Below are positions 5,275-5,807 of a stretch of DNA of 5,807 bases, piece after piece. The notes beneath the pieces were generated by a model. That model made no database searches. It worked only from the letters and a program-made list of their open reading frames with translations, and was not told the DNA's origin. Origin of the DNA: Pseudomonadota bacterium (GTDB lineage: Bacteria; Pseudomonadota; Alphaproteobacteria; Sphingomonadales; Sphingomonadaceae); the NCBI GenBank assembly GCA_023433445.1, contig JAEZCS010000220.1, positions 1 to 5,807 of the forward strand, given 5' to 3'. The position numbers and the translations under genes are program-made. Position 1 is the first letter of the stretch. Every line of letters begins with the position of its first letter.

Positions 5275-5807
5275 GTGCGCTTCAACGATCTGATGCAGAC
5301 GGTTCTGGCCGCGGAAAATAGAAGCGGCTTGGGCGCGGTGACGTTGTGGCGTCAGTGCGTCGATTTGCTCGCGCAGAATGATCGGGCCGACCGGAGCAGC
5401 TTGCCGGATGAAGAACGCGCCGTGCTGCTGGACAGGCTCGCGGAGCTGCAGCCTCAATTGTCCGAAACGCAGCGGATAGCGTCGGTGGTGGAACTGGGCG
5501 GACGCCTGCGGTCGCCTGCGCTCGTCGCATTTTTCGCCAGTGACAGGCCAGCGATCGTAGCTGCCGCTATTTCGCGCGCGCGCCTGCCCGATGAAGCGTG
5601 GATAGCTCTGCTACCAACCCTTTCGCCGACGGCGCGTGGGGTTCTGAGGGGACGGCGGGACCTTGGCAGCGCGACACAGCAGGCCCTGGAGGCATTCGGC
5701 GCTGCCGATCTTGTCCTGACGAGCGACCGTGAGGCAGAGCCTGACGAAAACACGGACGACATGCTGCTGACGCCGTCCATGATGGCGCCGACTGACAGCG
5801 CGGAGCT
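5275..5807 (+). CDS. N-terminal part of a HEAT/DUF2336-like protein, possibly a sensor histidine kinase (3' end outside window)
   Basis: This open frame runs 177 codons from a GTG start and continues past the window. It begins MRFNDLMQTVLAAENRSGLG and is cytoplasmic-looking: no signal peptide and no membrane segment is visible in this part. Residues about 20-140 read as amphipathic helices with a HEAT-like or DUF2336-like rhythm: VTLWRQCVDLLAQ, then RIASVVELGGRLRSPALVAF, then LPDEAWIALLPTLSPTARGV, then RGRRDLGSATQQALEAFG. An acidic, probably flexible linker follows (DREAEPDENTDDM). From memory, sphingomonad proteins with this kind of N-terminus continue into PAS and histidine-kinase domains, but no kinase motif (H-box, N-box, G-box) lies in the window, so that part is inference. 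A -35-like TTGTCA at 5212-5217 lacks a good -10. The divergent Lrp-family regulator may control it. Codon use matches the neighbours. Confidence 0.7.
   Translation, partial: MRFNDLMQTVLAAENRSGLGAVTLWRQCVDLLAQNDRADRSSLPDEERAVLLDRLAELQPQLSETQRIASVVELGGRLRSPALVAFFASDRPAIVAAAISRARLPDEAWIALLPTLSPTARGVLRGRRDLGSATQQALEAFGAADLVLTSDREAEPDENTDDMLLTPSMMAPTDSAE

Noticed and set aside
5215..5780. Minus-strand open frames opposite the gene starting at 5275
   Set aside because: The plus-strand frame has a Shine-Dalgarno, is open to the window end and reads as ordered amphipathic helices, whereas the antisense frames are low-complexity and rich in Arg, Ala and Pro.
1..5807. Mobile element, CRISPR array, toxin-antitoxin or defence system
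   Set aside because: No transposase, integrase, terminal repeats, spaced identical repeats or small paired genes are visible; composition and codon use look uniform across the window.

Overview
The window looks like ordinary chromosome from an alphaproteobacterium, most likely a sphingomonad (Sphingobium, Sphingomonas, Novosphingobium or a relative). The grounds are the high G+C third positions, a GyrA carrying the segment GNFGSMDPDPPAAMRYTEAR, and a pair of Ala/Lys-rich exported TPR proteins beside gyrA. The genus assignment is recalled family knowledge, not a search result. There are no RNA genes, insertion sequences, CRISPR arrays or phage genes, and no gene-free stretch exceeds about 200 bases.

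Layout. Bases 1-1666 (minus) hold the first 555 codons of gyrA, whose 3' end lies outside the window. A 194-base divergent region follows, with a plausible sigma-70 promoter for the rightward gene, a perfect 6-2-6 inverted repeat just downstream of that promoter, an alternating GC tract in front of gyrA, and a small hairpin just before a ribosome binding site. Bases 1861-3135 and 3241-4515 (plus) encode two exported, paralogous TPR-like proteins of 424 residues each. An intrinsic terminator follows each gene. The second terminator sits between convergent genes and may also serve the gene on the other strand.

Bases 4600-5073 (minus) encode a complete Lrp/AsnC-family regulator with a readable promoter. 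A 201-base divergent region with short repeats separates it from a GTG-started reading frame at 5275 (plus) that runs off the window. This last frame encodes a helical, HEAT/DUF2336-like N-terminal region, which I tentatively link to sphingomonad sensor histidine kinases.

How the genes fit together. gyrA is housekeeping. The two TPR genes are a tandem duplication with separate terminators, and their products should act beyond the inner membrane, but the sequence does not say on what. The Lrp-type regulator probably controls itself and perhaps the divergent gene. I see no convincing new multi-gene system. The points most worth checking are the diverged TPR pair, the proline in the GyrA quinolone-resistance region, and the unexplained repeats in the two divergent intergenic regions.
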